Assembly: GCA_024449915.1 (NCBI GenBank)
Contig: JAMZAV010000323.1
Span: 1 to 64,000, forward strand
Direction: 5' to 3'
Source: Sweltsa coloradensis
Lineage: Eukaryota; Arthropoda; Insecta; Plecoptera; Chloroperlidae
DNA: 64,000 nucleotides
Shown here piece after piece: positions 35,368 to 47,037 of this stretch. Positions within the stretch are counted from its first letter, which is position 1, and each line of letters begins with the position of its first letter. A program made the position numbers and the translations under genes. The notes under the pieces were generated by a model, which saw nothing but the letters and a program-made list of their open reading frames with translations, was not told the DNA's origin and searched no databases.

Positions 35368-38300
35368 GCATAAAACATTTTATATTTCAAATTTCATTAG
35401 TATGTTGTTGTTATCCCTGTATGTAGCTTCACTGCACCCTCGCGTCGAGATTCTCGCATAGTGTATCAATGGGAGAAGGTCTAGCTAGAACCGAAGTACA
35501 CCCCGTGCCAACACACATAACGGTTGCGTGTGTTGGGGGCATCAAACACAGTCCAATTACCTTCGATCACCACACACGGTTGGGAAGAAGGTTTATGATT
35601 AAAACGTATGTGGTTTATCATGAGAATTCCTTTTCTCAACCCTGTTGTCACAGATAGTTTATTGCACTTGCCCTCTCATAAGTTATCTGTGCTATTGTGT
35701 GTTTATTGATGTCAAAGACAGAATTGTGTTTTAAAGTTAACTATCTTATAGTTGACGTAATAGCATCGGGTGTTTGGTTGCTAAACCTTGGTTCGTGCAC
35801 TCCAGCCAGGGAGTATATTTATTTCTTATTTAACTTCCAGTTATTGAAGGTTAAGATGAAATGGGACACATTTGGCAGTTGGCAAATAGCTATTCGCTCG
35901 GCCAGGAAGCATCCGACGGGCATAAAACTTTCCTATGTTGTCAATAAAGCGTGCAAGGACAGCCCTACAGTAGTAGAGTTTCGACACTTTGCGTTAATCA
36001 GCCAGAAAAAAACATCACGAATATGAACCATTTTACACTTTAACAAAATCCAAAATCGTGAAAATGATATTTTTTAAAATTATTTGAAAGCAAATTTTAG
36101 AAAAGTGTTACTGTTGAGCCCTATATTTCTGCTTCCATGACAACTATCCAAAATTTCAATCATCTGTGCTGTCAGTAGGCCCAGAGAACAGAAATTTGCT
36201 AAAATGCATGTTATGTTCATATTATTGGAGTATTGAGATAATTAAATAATACTAGCTACTTTGCTCAAATATATCCCTCGTAGACCTATATTTATTAATA
36301 GCATTGAAATAATTTCTTCAAAATATTTGTATTTATGACGATCGAAGTCCTAACTGAACAAAATATCACCTCACAATCATGAAAACGAAACTATAATATT
36401 CAAAATCACATTGAAATCTGTATGATGTGCATGTGTTGACTTCGTATGCTAAGATTTACATAGACGGAGATATTTAGCAGGAATCGAAGATCATGGTCCA
36501 ACTCAAGAGGACATCAGTCACTCTTGGTTAGAAACCCGAATTTGAGACGTGAAGCCAAAGTACATTAACTCTCGTGATTATTAGTACCAAGTTTATCAAC
36601 TCACATGACAATGAACTCATCCTACATTGATTCAAAACGTGCACACTGGTTTAATTAAACTAATGATCTGTTCTCTATGCCAATTATACAACGTGTTAAT
36701 CACCAATCATTTGCATGGATACAGTGAATCTGTTTCCGCGTTGGTTCATGTCCTCCATTACGGGGTGATTGCCTTGATGGCACTGCAAATAAAAATATAA
36801 ACCATGGGCGATTAGGGCCGTAATACAGAAATATAAATAACAAAAATAAAATATTATTCGATTGGATCTATCGAATGTATAGAAACGACATGGTGGAAAG
36901 TAAGTACAACTTGCAAATTGCAATGCAACAAATAAATGGAAAAGTAAATTAGCGTAGTGTGTAAACAAATAAGTAGGAACAATGTTTAATTGTGATTTGT
37001 AATTTAAAGCATTTGCATTACACAATGTTTTTATGTATTAACTTGTTACTAATTCTAGGCCTATATCTTTATAACTAACAAAAACAATTTAAACTCAGTT
37101 TCTTAAACTTATTAGCAATTACAATTTGTATAATTTGTTCGACCAACGTGTATGAATATATTTTCGTCGATTGTTCCGATATCGCCGTTTACACATAATG
37201 GATTAGTGGACGATGAATACAGTAATACCATGTTTCAATCTCAGTCGGAAACGGATCGTTTTCATATCTTGGATTTGTTGTTTTGTATATTTATACATTA
37301 ATTGAACTTAACACTGTTCTTAGGTGAGAAAAAAAGCTTTTAATTATGTTGCAATATTCGAAAAGTTTCACTTTTCGTCTTGTGTATCGATATTTTTCTT
37401 GGCACACAATATCCCAAGGTCCACTTGATCTCCTTGCAGTATTTCGAGGATTTCCGGTAGTTTTGACTATATAGATCAAATTGGACTCTTCAAATTATTA
37501 GAACATCAATCTAGAAAAATATTTTAATACTTTCGGAAATTGATGGTTAACTATATAGTTATGTGTTTAAACACAACATTATGCGGATTTGAGGTAATAG
37601 AGGGTAAAGCCAGCTGTGGATACTGCGCATGCGTGAGCGTCTAGAGGCGTCGTCTGGATCTGATATTGTGGTGAAATGTGTGAGAGCGTCGGGGCGGTGT
37701 TGTTCTGATTGTGTTCGCCGGCGACGCCATCGCGTGACCCGTCACGTCCAATTAACCACCAGTCTCTGATCGGCTAATTACACGAGGTTCTTTCCGAACA
37801 AGTGCATGGAAGCGTTTCAATACTCGTTAATCTATAGCCTAACCTATACATAGTTTGGGGTGATTTGTAAGTTTTATAGAGGTAGCAGTTTTTAAGTTCT
37901 AATGTTGAGTTGAATTACTTGGGTTGGGAATATGTAAACATTGGATTTGGAACCGGAGCAACGAAGCACGTGATAAATTATAATAAGTTGTTCCCATAGA
38001 CTGTGCGGGTAATGTTTGACAGTCGGGACGGGTCGGGAAAAGCGACCGTTATTATACTTTATATTACAATGGATAACGACTTTTACTTGTGAACATAAAA
38101 TGTTATCACAATTCATCTTCTACTGTCTAGATTTTCATACAATGACATTTTGTATGCAGACAATAAATAAAAATTGTCTGGACCGGCACCTCCACCATTC
38201 TCCACAAAATATTTTTTCGATACCCGAAAATCGGGTACATTTTATTTTTTTACTATCGAACAGCCCCCAAAAAAAGACCCGTCATGAAATTGTGGGTACC

Positions 38301-38530
38301 CGCACACTACTAGTAGTTCCTAATTGACCTTGTTGATTCTGGCGTTGCCCGCGGTGAATCGTGCCCTACCGCTTCGTTTCTTTTTCCTGCTTCAAATGCT
38401 GATCTCTGATTCACATATAGCCACACTTCCGACGGGCTGGCTCGTTCCACTTAAAATTCAAGTCGAAAATCACTTATGAGACTGACCTGGCAGACTCTTG
38501 GGAAAATAACTTAAAATGTAGGTATGTTTT
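35368..38530. other. Intergenic; GC-rich promoter-like patch at 37618-37765
   Basis: No gene is supported. The 37618-37765 patch is CpG-rich with CTGCGCATGCGTGAGCG, close to the NRF-1 consensus, and may be a promoter, but I see no matching first exon. The ORF at 35846-36023 (MKWDTFGSWQIAIRSARK...) is unassigned. Confidence 0.35.
38181..38199 (-). repeat. Dispersed 20-mer, locus 5 (degenerate)
   Basis: GACCGGCACCTCCACCATT: one C lost and a changed end relative to the complement of the 20-mer; the 14-base core is intact. Confidence 0.7.
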
Positions 38531-38531
38531 T

Positions 38532-39148
38532 ATTAAACGAGGGAGCGGAGCGACCGAGTGTCTCCATTCAACTCAAACGGCTCTCATTCTGTGATTCTGT
38601 CTGTCTGTCTGTACGTCGAAAATCAGCCGAACCGCTGAACAGATTGCGCTGCAATTTTAAACAGACATCCGGTACGAGTTTACTGAGAACTGTTAACAAA
38701 ATCAGCTACATCCATTGCGATTTAAGCCTACAATAAATAAAAATGTGATTTTTTAAATTATCGATAGCATTTGTTTAGTAGCAGCTAGCGGGACGATGTC
38801 TACGTGGCATGGCATGGCCTACTGGTAAGCATTTAGCCTACCGCACGGAGGGTTGGGGTTCGATACCCGTCAGTTCGAATTTTTTTTATGTTTTTACACC
38901 CACATATTATTTTTGCGGGGTATTAAAAGGGAAATAAAAATTAGGTGATTTTGTTCTATCTTGGAACTTTGTTAATGTTTCACACCAATACGTTTTGAAC
39001 ACGATTTGAAGTTTTAATGTAGGAAACGCTTAAGTCGTTGTTAAACGAGTGAGTGAGCCATGTGAGCCATGGGAGGAAATGGGATGTTCCCGGGTACTCA
39101 ACACTTGGCTCACTCACTCGTTTAACAACGACTTTGGCGTTTCCCTAG
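38532..39148 (+). mobile_element. Helentron-like element H8, first of a tandem pair
   Basis: 5' end ATTAAACGAGGGAGCGGAGC, then a CTGTCTGTCTGTC microsatellite, a body ending in CCTACAATAAATAAAAATG, a plus-oriented tRNA-like block (about 38816-38875: CCTACTGGTAAGC, GGGGTTCGATACCCG), and a 3' hairpin 39021-39148 ending CGTTTCCCTAG. The next copy starts immediately. Confidence 0.6.
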
Positions 39149-39839
39149 TTTATTAAACGAGGGAGCGGAGCGACCGAGTGTCTCCATTCAACTCAAACGG
39201 CCCTCATTCTGTGATTCTGTCTGTCTGTCTGTCTGTACGTCGAAAATCAGCCGAACCGCTGAACAGATTGGGCTGAAATTTTAAACATACATCCGGTACG
39301 AGTTTACTGAGAACTGCTAACAAAATCAGCTAGATCCATTGCGATTTAATCCTACAATAAATAAAAATGTGATTTTTTTAAATATCGATAACATTTGTTT
39401 AGTAGCAGCTAGCGGGACGAGATCAACCTGGCTGACATGGCCCAGTGGTAAGCATTAAGCCTACCGCACGGAGGGTTGGGGTTCGATACCCGATTGCTCG
39501 AACTTTTTTATATATTTACACACACATATTATTTTTGAGAGGTGTTAAATGGGAAATAAAACTTAGGTGATTTTGTTTTATCTTGGAAATTTGTTAATGT
39601 TTCACGCTAATACGTTTTGAACATGATTCGCATTTTAAATGTTCAATTAAAATAACTAGGGAAACGCCAAAGTGGTTGTTAAACGAGTGAGTGAGCCATG
39701 TGTTGAGTACCCGGTATCATTCCCCATACTGGGCTTGATCCAGCCTTATGTAGGCCTATATGGGAGAAAAGGGGATGTTCCCGGGTACTCAACACTTGGC
39801 TCTCTCACTCGTTTAACAACGACTTTGGCGTTTCCCTAG
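39149..39839 (+). mobile_element. Helentron-like element H9, second of a tandem pair
   Basis: Same module order as H8: 5' TTATTAAACGAGGGAGCGG, (CTGT)n, body, tRNA-like block (about 39436-39496, CCCAGTGGTAAGC and GGTTCGATACCCG), 3' hairpin 39656-39839 ending CCCTAG and followed by T. It is head-to-tail with H8 without a spacer. Confidence 0.6.
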
Positions 39840-40569
39840 TATTTTCTTTGTTTGTTTGAATTGCATTTGAATTTCGACACGTCACCACTTTCAGACGATA
39901 ACATTACAAAATCCCTCTAATCGGAGAAAGACGCCCACCTCTCAAGATTTGACCTGGGGTCGAGTCCCTTGCTAAACTGTCTGTTTTTAGCTTTGGCTCC
40001 CACTCCACACGCCGTTTATCTTAATTATTATTAGACTATGCATCCAGATGAGCCTAAGCAGATCTAACTAGAACTTACCAAGCAAGTGAACCATGCGCAT
40101 TCAAAGTTATCATTTACAGATAGGCGTCTGGTGTATTCGTATTAATCTCATGCAGGCAGGAAATGCACAGGGTATGTTTAAACTCACGAGATGATGTTGC
40201 TTGAACTAAACTTCTTTAGACCTCTTTAACAAATCACTTAGTTTTATGGTATGAGTGAGACGACTGATTGTGTAAAGTGTATAATATGTATGGACTTAAA
40301 TAACGTGAACTTAATTACATCAAATGTTAATTTATTTTAAATAATTATCGTATGCTACATCTGCAATGTATTGTCAAAAATTTTACAAGACTCGGTTGGA
40401 TAGCTGGCCTTATTCTCGCCTAGGAAATAAATACGTTTATTTTTCGTTATTTATACCGCGTAAACTGATGAGTGTTTGCGCACTTCTACGACTCTCTTTC
40501 CGAACGTTCTGGGTTCAATTCCAGCCATCTTCAATCCTGATTGTGAAAAGAGTCATGCTTTCTTCGTCA

Positions 40570-40650
40570 TGTAGCTCGTTGGTCTTGTGGTCAGAGTCGC
40601 TGCTTACAATGCAGAAGGTCCAGGATTCGATTCCCACTATAGGCAGAAGT
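40570..40650 (+). mobile_element. tRNA-like SINE head
   Basis: TTGGTCTTGTGGTCAGAGTC (box-A-like) and CCAGGATTCGATTCCC (box-B-like) at tRNA spacing. It does not fold into an obvious intact cloverleaf and is followed by SINE-like sequence rather than a terminator, so a functional tRNA is unlikely. Confidence 0.5.
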
Positions 40651-40864
40651 TTTTAAAAATTTCCGATTTTGACTCAAGTCCATCAGTTGGGTTAAGAATT
40701 TGTAAACGGTGACTTTAGAGCCGTCCTAGCAACGAGGCACATAATAAATTCGAAGTTTCTCGATTTGGTTAGTCGGGAAACACTCCCGTAGGTGTTATTG
40801 TTATAAATATGTTAATGTGTCTACTGATTGCTATATTTCTTATTACAAAATATCGATCTTTGGC

Positions 40865-40997
40865 TGGTTATATCGCTCACTCGTCGATTGCGTCGGGGCT
40901 TATAGGGTTGGCTTGGTCGCTTTGGTTAAATGTATGTCCCCCACTGAAAATCAGTTATATGATTGAGTGGATAGACTCTAATTACGATTTATAAATT
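40865..40997 (+). repeat. Interspersed repeat (CCCCCACTGAAAATCAG family)
   Basis: It matches 48305-48450 in inverted orientation (TCGCTCACTCGTCGATTGCG, GGTTGGCTTGGTCGCTTTGG, GACTCTAATTACG) and the 70-base insert at 9571-9640 in part. Type unknown, probably a SINE 3' portion. Confidence 0.65.
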
Positions 40998-42400
40998 TTT
41001 ATTTTGTTAAGATTTATTCCTACATACATTACTTGGCCATTTTTTTTTCGTTTTGCTCATGCAACCTGGTAACATATATGCACTGTAGTTCTGCAAATAT
41101 CCCCTTGAAGTCTTATCAAATCAAAACAAACAATTGCATTATTCTCGCTGGATGCTGAAAGACCAACAGTTGTAATTTATCAGACTTTACTCGCAGGTCT
41201 ATAGGCTGGTGTTACGCAAGGTAAATATTATGATTGGTTTAAGATAACCCCTACTGTCAACGTACACTTTGTATGACCACGACGATGCCTATGTGTTACA
41301 ATGACTTTTGGATTTTTGATAATACGACCCAGACCAAAGTCTAGTTTTAAAATGTGACTTGATGATGACACGAAGTTTACTGGCACAATCATCCAAAGTC
41401 GCGTCCAAAGGTCCATCGGCTCCCGGAAGAAAGGCAAGGACGGCCGAAACATTAATTACTTATTAACAATGATGTAATTACTAATTAGCTGTGATCCGGT
41501 AGTGGAGAGCACGGACTCTGACGTTTGGACCAAGCGGAGATGAGACGGTCGAAATCTAGAGCAAGGGGCGGACAGAGGCCACCTCGCCATCACCGCGCGC
41601 GAAAGTGTTTCCGTGTATCGGCGAGGCGCGGCGAGGCTTTTCACTTACGGCTTTTTATATACTCTTTATTACAAAACTTCAGTAATTACAATGTACACAT
41701 ATCGAGTTCACAGAAAATAGAATTAGGTTTTAGGGAAAAAGAGAAAAACAACTTTAAAAATTGTGGGGTACATCATATCACACGTTACATGCGCGTGAGC
41801 ATTTAAATATAGCAATTAATAGCCAAAAATGTGCTTGTCAAAATGTTCCAAAAGATTCCCTTTTTTGATTAAGTTAACTTGCATTTTCATTATTATCTGG
41901 CTTTTTCATGTTTAATTCACTGACTTTGAACATATTTCAATTGAAGAAAATTACACTTGCTATGAACATGATTGCGTTCAGCCTCTTTTTGTCACTTTGC
42001 TGAAAGTTTATATGTATAAGCTCCTCGTTCGTCGCTTTAAAATTAGGTTGTATTTATTTTATTCGATAGTGACAACTTGGTATAAATAGAATAAGTCCTG
42101 CTCAGCGCGGTAATCTTTACTTTTTTGCGTCAGTGAAGTAAATGTTGGCCGGGGTTTTATTTAATAAGTTGTCGCTGTCGATCGACTATTGTTGCTCGCC
42201 CCTCCAGAGTCTATTTACCAATGCACTATACGTCATATTGGGCATTTATGGATCGACATTTGCGAAACCATATTAGTAAATTCATGTAAACGTATACAAA
42301 CCTTTGCTATTGGAGTAATTTGCACAAAAGATTTTTAAATGTAAGCCGTCATCTATTAGACATAATTAATTAAGTTGCGATAAGTTTAAATAAATAAAGT
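40998..42400. other. Intergenic; GC-rich patch at 41520-41640
   Basis: The GC-rich patch is open on both strands without recognisable protein or clear splice sites. The remainder is AT-rich and unassigned. Confidence 0.35.
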
Positions 42401-42404
42401 AGTC

Positions 42405-42475
42405 CGGACCGGGACTTAAACCAGCTGCCCATGGCGAGAAAGTCGGTCGCTCTGCCACTGAGCTCCCGTCACCAC
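42405..42475 (-). mobile_element. tRNA-like SINE head or tRNA pseudogene
   Basis: On the minus strand: GGGAGCTCAGTGGCAGAGCG (box A) and GCTGGTTTAAGTCCCGG (box B, altered from GGTTCAAGTCC). The box B change argues against an active tRNA. Confidence 0.5.
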
Positions 42476-42539
42476 GCTTGGCTGGGCTTATTATAATTTT
42501 GTTTTGTTTATTTGGATTAAGGACGCGTAACCGTTAGGT

Positions 42540-42765
42540 CATAATGCACCACTCTAACCTAGGGGATATGGGGAGGTGGCGCCCATGCTGGTCAGAGGAA
42601 AGGGGGGTTTCTCACGTCGCGGTCGTCATCGTCTTTGTCATCGTTCGTTGTGTCATTGTCAGCGTCGTCGGGGAGGTCGTCAAGGGAAGTGAAGGTGTCC
42701 CCGACGACGATTGCCAGAGCTCGCCTCTAGTTCGGGGAGTAATATACTCCCCTCTTTAGCTGATG
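42540..42765 (-). mobile_element. CGT-rich SINE-like element
   Basis: It shares CATGCTGGTCAGAG, TCGTCATCGTC, CAGAGCTCGCCTCTAGTTCG and TATACTCCCCTC with the family at 7395, 23868, 26735 and 45395. Confidence 0.6.
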
Positions 42766-42769
42766 TTTG

Positions 42770-44220
42770 CGAGGTGGACTTTTTCTCTTGAATCGCCTTG
42801 TACGATTAGCAGAGCCATGCTCTGGGCCACTTCTACCCCGGGCCCAGACGGACGATCTTCTATGGTTTGTCGCTGATGGGCTAACACATACATAATAACT
42901 GGTGTTACTAGCTGAAGATTTAGCAAATGAAAACATATTTTCAATCAATGCTTCTTTTTTAAGCGACATTATAACGTGAAGTGGTATTACTTAAATAAAA
43001 TCACTGTTCATAAGGAAGACTATTATCTTAGACTATCACTACAGCTCGTCGCACTGAAAGTGTTCGCGCGCTTCACACTTGCGTGAAAGTCACAGCACTT
43101 GTACAACTGTGCAACTAGTAGCATCTTCATACGTGTGGTCTGTCTTGTAGTTGCATCTTGGTGAACGTGGCGCTCGCAATGCACGCCTTGGAGTTTAAAC
43201 TGTTGGAGTCTACGTGGTGATTATAATGCACGCCAAAGAAGAGTGGACCTTGGTTTTAACATGAGTCTGTGCTGTGGCGTGATGTAACGAGAGCGAATGT
43301 TAGGTAATACAAATACCCACATTAAAAATATATTTAAAAAAACACGACCGTGTAAAAGTACAACCACCAATTTAGAAAATACTTCGACCTAGAAACGGAG
43401 TGATGTTAAGAAATTGGGCCAAGTTCGCGGAATGTAAAAACTACTATGCCTCAGTGTGTAAACAAAATGCGGCACATTTTAAAAATAGCTTACTGAATAA
43501 TATGAAGTCTCCAATATTTTGTGTCTGTTATCTTTTTCGTGTAAAGTAAAACACTTAGCCTCTATTTGCGAAAGTACATATATTTTAACATATGCGGGCG
43601 ATGCGGCTGTGGTGAACGGCCGTTCATATAGATAAAAGTTACCTGTCTATAGTATCTTGGACTAACCTGTGGAGCTCGGCGAGTCCCGCATAGGCTACGA
43701 ATGAGATATTCGCTAGGTCAGTCCGTGCCTTCATCATTTGTTCCGTTTTTTGTAAATGTTTTATTCTAGCTTGGTTTGATTGTTCTTCAGTTCAATTTAC
43801 TTGTTTCATGTTTGTGTTAGTGTTGCTCATTATGATGATCCGTACGATAGCTGGTTCATCATTCCTCGGCTGATGTTTTAAACTCATATCTTACATTTAC
43901 CCGGCACCTCCACCAAATTTGGGAAAATCGTACAAACTTTATTTCAAATTGGATGAAAACGTTACTGTTTTAGAGATCGCTTCATAAATTTGTGTTTGAG
44001 AAATGTGTACCTATATCATAATCGACGCTTAAAATCTGCAATTGTTTACCGGTAACCATTTTCATACGTTCTGAAATACATGTTAAACGTGTAAAACAAA
44101 AATGGGGCCAGGCTAAAAGAAACCTTTAATGTCAAACAAACTCAAAACAGTATTGTTACCGTACAAATAGATTTCTCCCGCATATGAAATATAATAACAT
44201 TAAACTGCTGCTCAGCATTG
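42770..44220. other. Intergenic, including the IDH 3' flank
   Basis: No gene is called. On the minus strand an ATTAAA at about 44127-44132 may serve as the polyadenylation signal of the IDH-like gene. The dispersed 20-mer sits at 43898. Confidence 0.4.
43898..43917 (-). repeat. Dispersed 20-mer, locus 6
   Basis: Complement matches TTTGGTGGAGGTGCCGGGT exactly, with the last base changed (TA in place of GA on the plus strand). Confidence 0.8.
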
Positions 44221-44221
44221 A

Positions 44222-45511
44222 TTAGTCAACGGGGAAGAAACAGGCGGAGTCCTCCACTCTCTTGAGGATGTTGTCGACGACGTCCTGGGTGCTCGCCGTC
44301 CCCCCGATGTCGGCGGTGTGAACCTTGTCCTCGTTGATAGTCTTGAGTATGGCCTTGGATATGAGACACGCGTGGTAGTCGTGTCCGAGATAGCGCAGCA
44401 GGTCGACACTCGCGTTGAGCATGGCCACGGGGTTGGCCACCCCCTTGCCGGTCAGCGAGGTGCCCTTGGTGCGGTGACCCGTCTCGAACACGGCGTACTC
44501 GTCGCCATAGTTCCTACTGGACGCGAGGGCGGGGCTGCCTGCAACAACAGCATCTCCTTTCTGTGCCGGGGTTGAGAAAACACCGGGGTTTTCTGGGGTT
44601 AAACAGCCCGGGCGGTGTTGTGAAGGGTGAGGGGTGGTTTTTAGCCAGAGAAAGAAAATATCCCTTTTACAAAATCGTTTTGCATGCACTCAACCGAAAG
44701 AATAGCAAACATAGGATTTTACTATTAGCTGCGTCCTCAGGTTCAACCTCATTATAGCATGTAATTCCTAAATATTTTTACAATTAAGAAAATTAAAACA
44801 ATATTTTGGCCTATTCTAAAAAAAAACACTGGTACTGGTTTATCATGTCCGTTTTTAGTTGTTTGATTGTTTTCAGGCTGGTTAAAACTACCAAGAGTTT
44901 AAGAGGTTCACCCCTAGCATCCAACTATACTATAATATTGGTATAACCTTGATGAGCAACTGTATGTAAAATATTGTTAGTTTAGGGTTGCGTTTCCCTG
45001 CATAGTATGGGTCAGATATGGCAATCGCGTGGTGGGATTGACTCACCCATAATCCCAAACATCATGTTGTTGAGGAACGACCCGACCAGGTTGGAGCAGA
45101 GTAAGACGTCGAATGCGCCCGGCTTCATGGCCAGTTCCTTGATGGTCCGGCTCACACTTCTCTCCTCGTACCCTATGTCCGGGTACTCGGCGGCGACCCT
45201 ACCCGCCGACTCCGTGAACATCCCTTCGGCCGTCGGCAGGACATGTTTGCGGTGCATACAAATCACATTCTTGCGGTTGTTGGCGCGCGCGTACTCGAAC
45301 GTGTACCTTTACACAGACATGTTACTTATCCATTAGGCAAGTAGTTTTTGTAAATGTATTTTACCTGTTTCATGACGGGACAAGTCGGTTAGTTGTTTAG
45401 CCTCATTGGGGATGGCATAACGCAGTACGGGTTTATTATTAACTGGGGAGAGTAGACCCATACTGGACAGACCCAGCCACAGGCAAGCGGCGTCATCATT
45501 CGTATCGTCTT

Positions 45512-45558
<47 letters not shown>

Positions 45559-46593
45559 AGTGATAGAAGGGTCCCCGACGAAAGTTGCCAGAGCTTGTCT
45601 CTAGTTTCGAAATCTAAAATACTCCCGTAACTGATGTTTACGAGAGGGACTTTGCCTCTCTTCTCGCCTTTCCGGTCAGCTGACGAGAGCTTGAGGCAAA
45701 ATCTAACCTGCCGGTGTGCATGTGTTTGTTTACAATTCAAGATGAAGACTACATGAGCGAGAAACACAAGAAGACAGGTAGAATCACATTTTTTAGATTT
45801 TTATCTTGGAAAAAACTGTTATACGCTTAGTGCTCTAGCCAACCTGTCATTATAGCATATCATCCTACTTTGCACAGGCCTACCCAGCCCTTCATACAGT
45901 ACAGACAAATACAGTTCCCTAGTACGGTACCTTGCTGAACGCTTGTGTTGTGGATGTTCTCGAACCTAGCTATATAATACCGGCCCTAGTAAGCTACCTT
46001 GCAATACGCTCCGAGGTGTATTCCGTGACTATCTTCATGTTCACGACGAGACCGGGTATCGTCTCGTGCTCTAGCATCAGGTACTCGCCCTCCGTGTTCT
46101 GTCTGATGACGACGAGGTCAATGCCCTGGTGCAACGCCTTGGCTATGCCGGGGTACGACTTGTAGGTGATTACATTCGCGTATAGGTCCAGCCCGAGGCG
46201 CAGTGCAATGTTGCGCGAGTACTCTGCCCTTTCGCACTGCTTCGTTTCGATGTGACCCTTGATGGCCGTCTTGTTGCGTCGGATCGACAAGAGACCCTGG
46301 CGAAAGTCCGTGTTGCACTGTTCGGCGTCCTCCGTCGCCGACATCTCGATCTCTTCGAACAGAACGGGTGCTCGCGTGACCTCGAACACTTTCTTCACGA
46401 CCTGCATCATCTCGGGGCCGATGCCCCCGCCCGGCAGCATCGTCACGGTGTTGACTCCGCCGTACCTGGTCAGGGGTAGCGGCCGGAACCTCGCGGGGGT
46501 GTACTCGTGCTTTACCTGTTTCACGAGGTGGTGAACGGAGGCGAACCGTTTCAAGATCAGAAACACATTTCTTGCTTTACGTGGCAGAATCAT
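44222..46593 (-). CDS. Isocitrate dehydrogenase (NAD) gamma-type subunit, divergent paralogue
   Basis: Three exons join in phase: 45998-46593, 45047-45306 and 44222-44538, giving 390 aa. Splice sites are GCAAG/GTAGCT to TGTAAAG/G and ATGG/GTGAGT to TTGTTGCAG/GC. Family role: the mitochondrial IDH3 complex oxidises isocitrate to 2-oxoglutarate in the TCA cycle; gamma is regulatory. The N-terminus (MILPRKARNVFLILKRFASV) is Arg/Lys-rich and fits a mitochondrial presequence. Visible motifs: LPGGGIGPE (53-61), LDLYANVITYKSYPGIAK (gamma-type), IRQNTEGEY (163-171), SSRNYGDEYAVFETGHR near the C-terminus. It is divergent: where the family has HKANIMK it has MHRKHVLP, and the DNCCMQL-like region reads KELAMKP. 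A longer frame begins at 46614 but with TTG, so ATG 46593 is preferred. A head-to-head partner starts at 47038. Confidence 0.88.
45307..45997 (-). other. Intron 1 of the IDH-like gene, with a SINE-like insertion
   Basis: The intron contains a CGT-rich SINE-like element (about 45395-45660) whose internal (TCG)n run has expanded at 45512-45557. The minus-strand 144-codon ORF across it comes from that repeat. Confidence 0.75.
45512..45557. repeat. (TCG)n microsatellite in the IDH intron
   Basis: About 15 GTC/TCG units inside the CGT-rich SINE-like element; other copies of the family carry only a few units. Confidence 0.95.
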
Positions 46594-47037
46594 CTTGATT
46601 GGTGTCTTTCTCAACTTTCTCGATTTCGTTCGGTTTCTACAGTTATGATTTTATGATACAACAATGATGACAATACATTACCCACTTCTCTTCTTTGTTA
46701 CAATGCGCATTTTCGTCATTATTTTAAACGAGTGAGGGAACTAATGAGTAATTTCCGCCCGCATTGAACTTAATCTTGAACGAAGAATGTGTGAACAAGC
46801 TTACTATCTTTCTGGCGCTGGTTTGCTCCATAGGGCTTCACTAGTCAACTATATCCACTTACAGCTGTGCTCGTATCAATAATTTTTTAACAATATGAAC
46901 AATTTCAGCATCTCTTTCTTGAGTGTTGTTAGTTGTCTCCAAGCAATTTAGAACTCGTTTCTTATCGGTCAAATTGACGTTCAAAATTATAAGTGTCCTT
47001 AGTAAACTTAGTAAAAGAGAAAATACTAACTCGAACC
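46594..47037. promoter_or_regulatory. Shared upstream region of the divergent gene pair
   Basis: 444 bp separate the ATG of the IDH-like gene (minus) from the ATG of the NDUFA7-like gene (plus). No repeat dominates it, apart from a short TTAAACGAGTGAGGGA remnant near 46723. A bidirectional promoter is inferred from arrangement alone; no TATA box is convincing. Confidence 0.5.

Noticed and set aside
38570..38620. CRISPR-like short repeats (CTGT runs)
   Set aside because: Simple microsatellite inside mobile elements of a eukaryotic genome.
40570..40650. Functional tRNA genes (also 42405, 54600 and the blocks in H8 and H9)
   Set aside because: Boxes A and B are present but the stems do not pair convincingly and sequence continues into repeats without a T-run terminator.
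45333..45767. 144-codon minus-strand ORF with poly-Arg
   Set aside because: Intron of the IDH-like gene; poly-Arg comes from the (TCG)n run.
46993..47037. Longer NDUFA7-like start at 46993
   Set aside because: GTG codon; the ATG at 47038 matches the family start MPR...RD.
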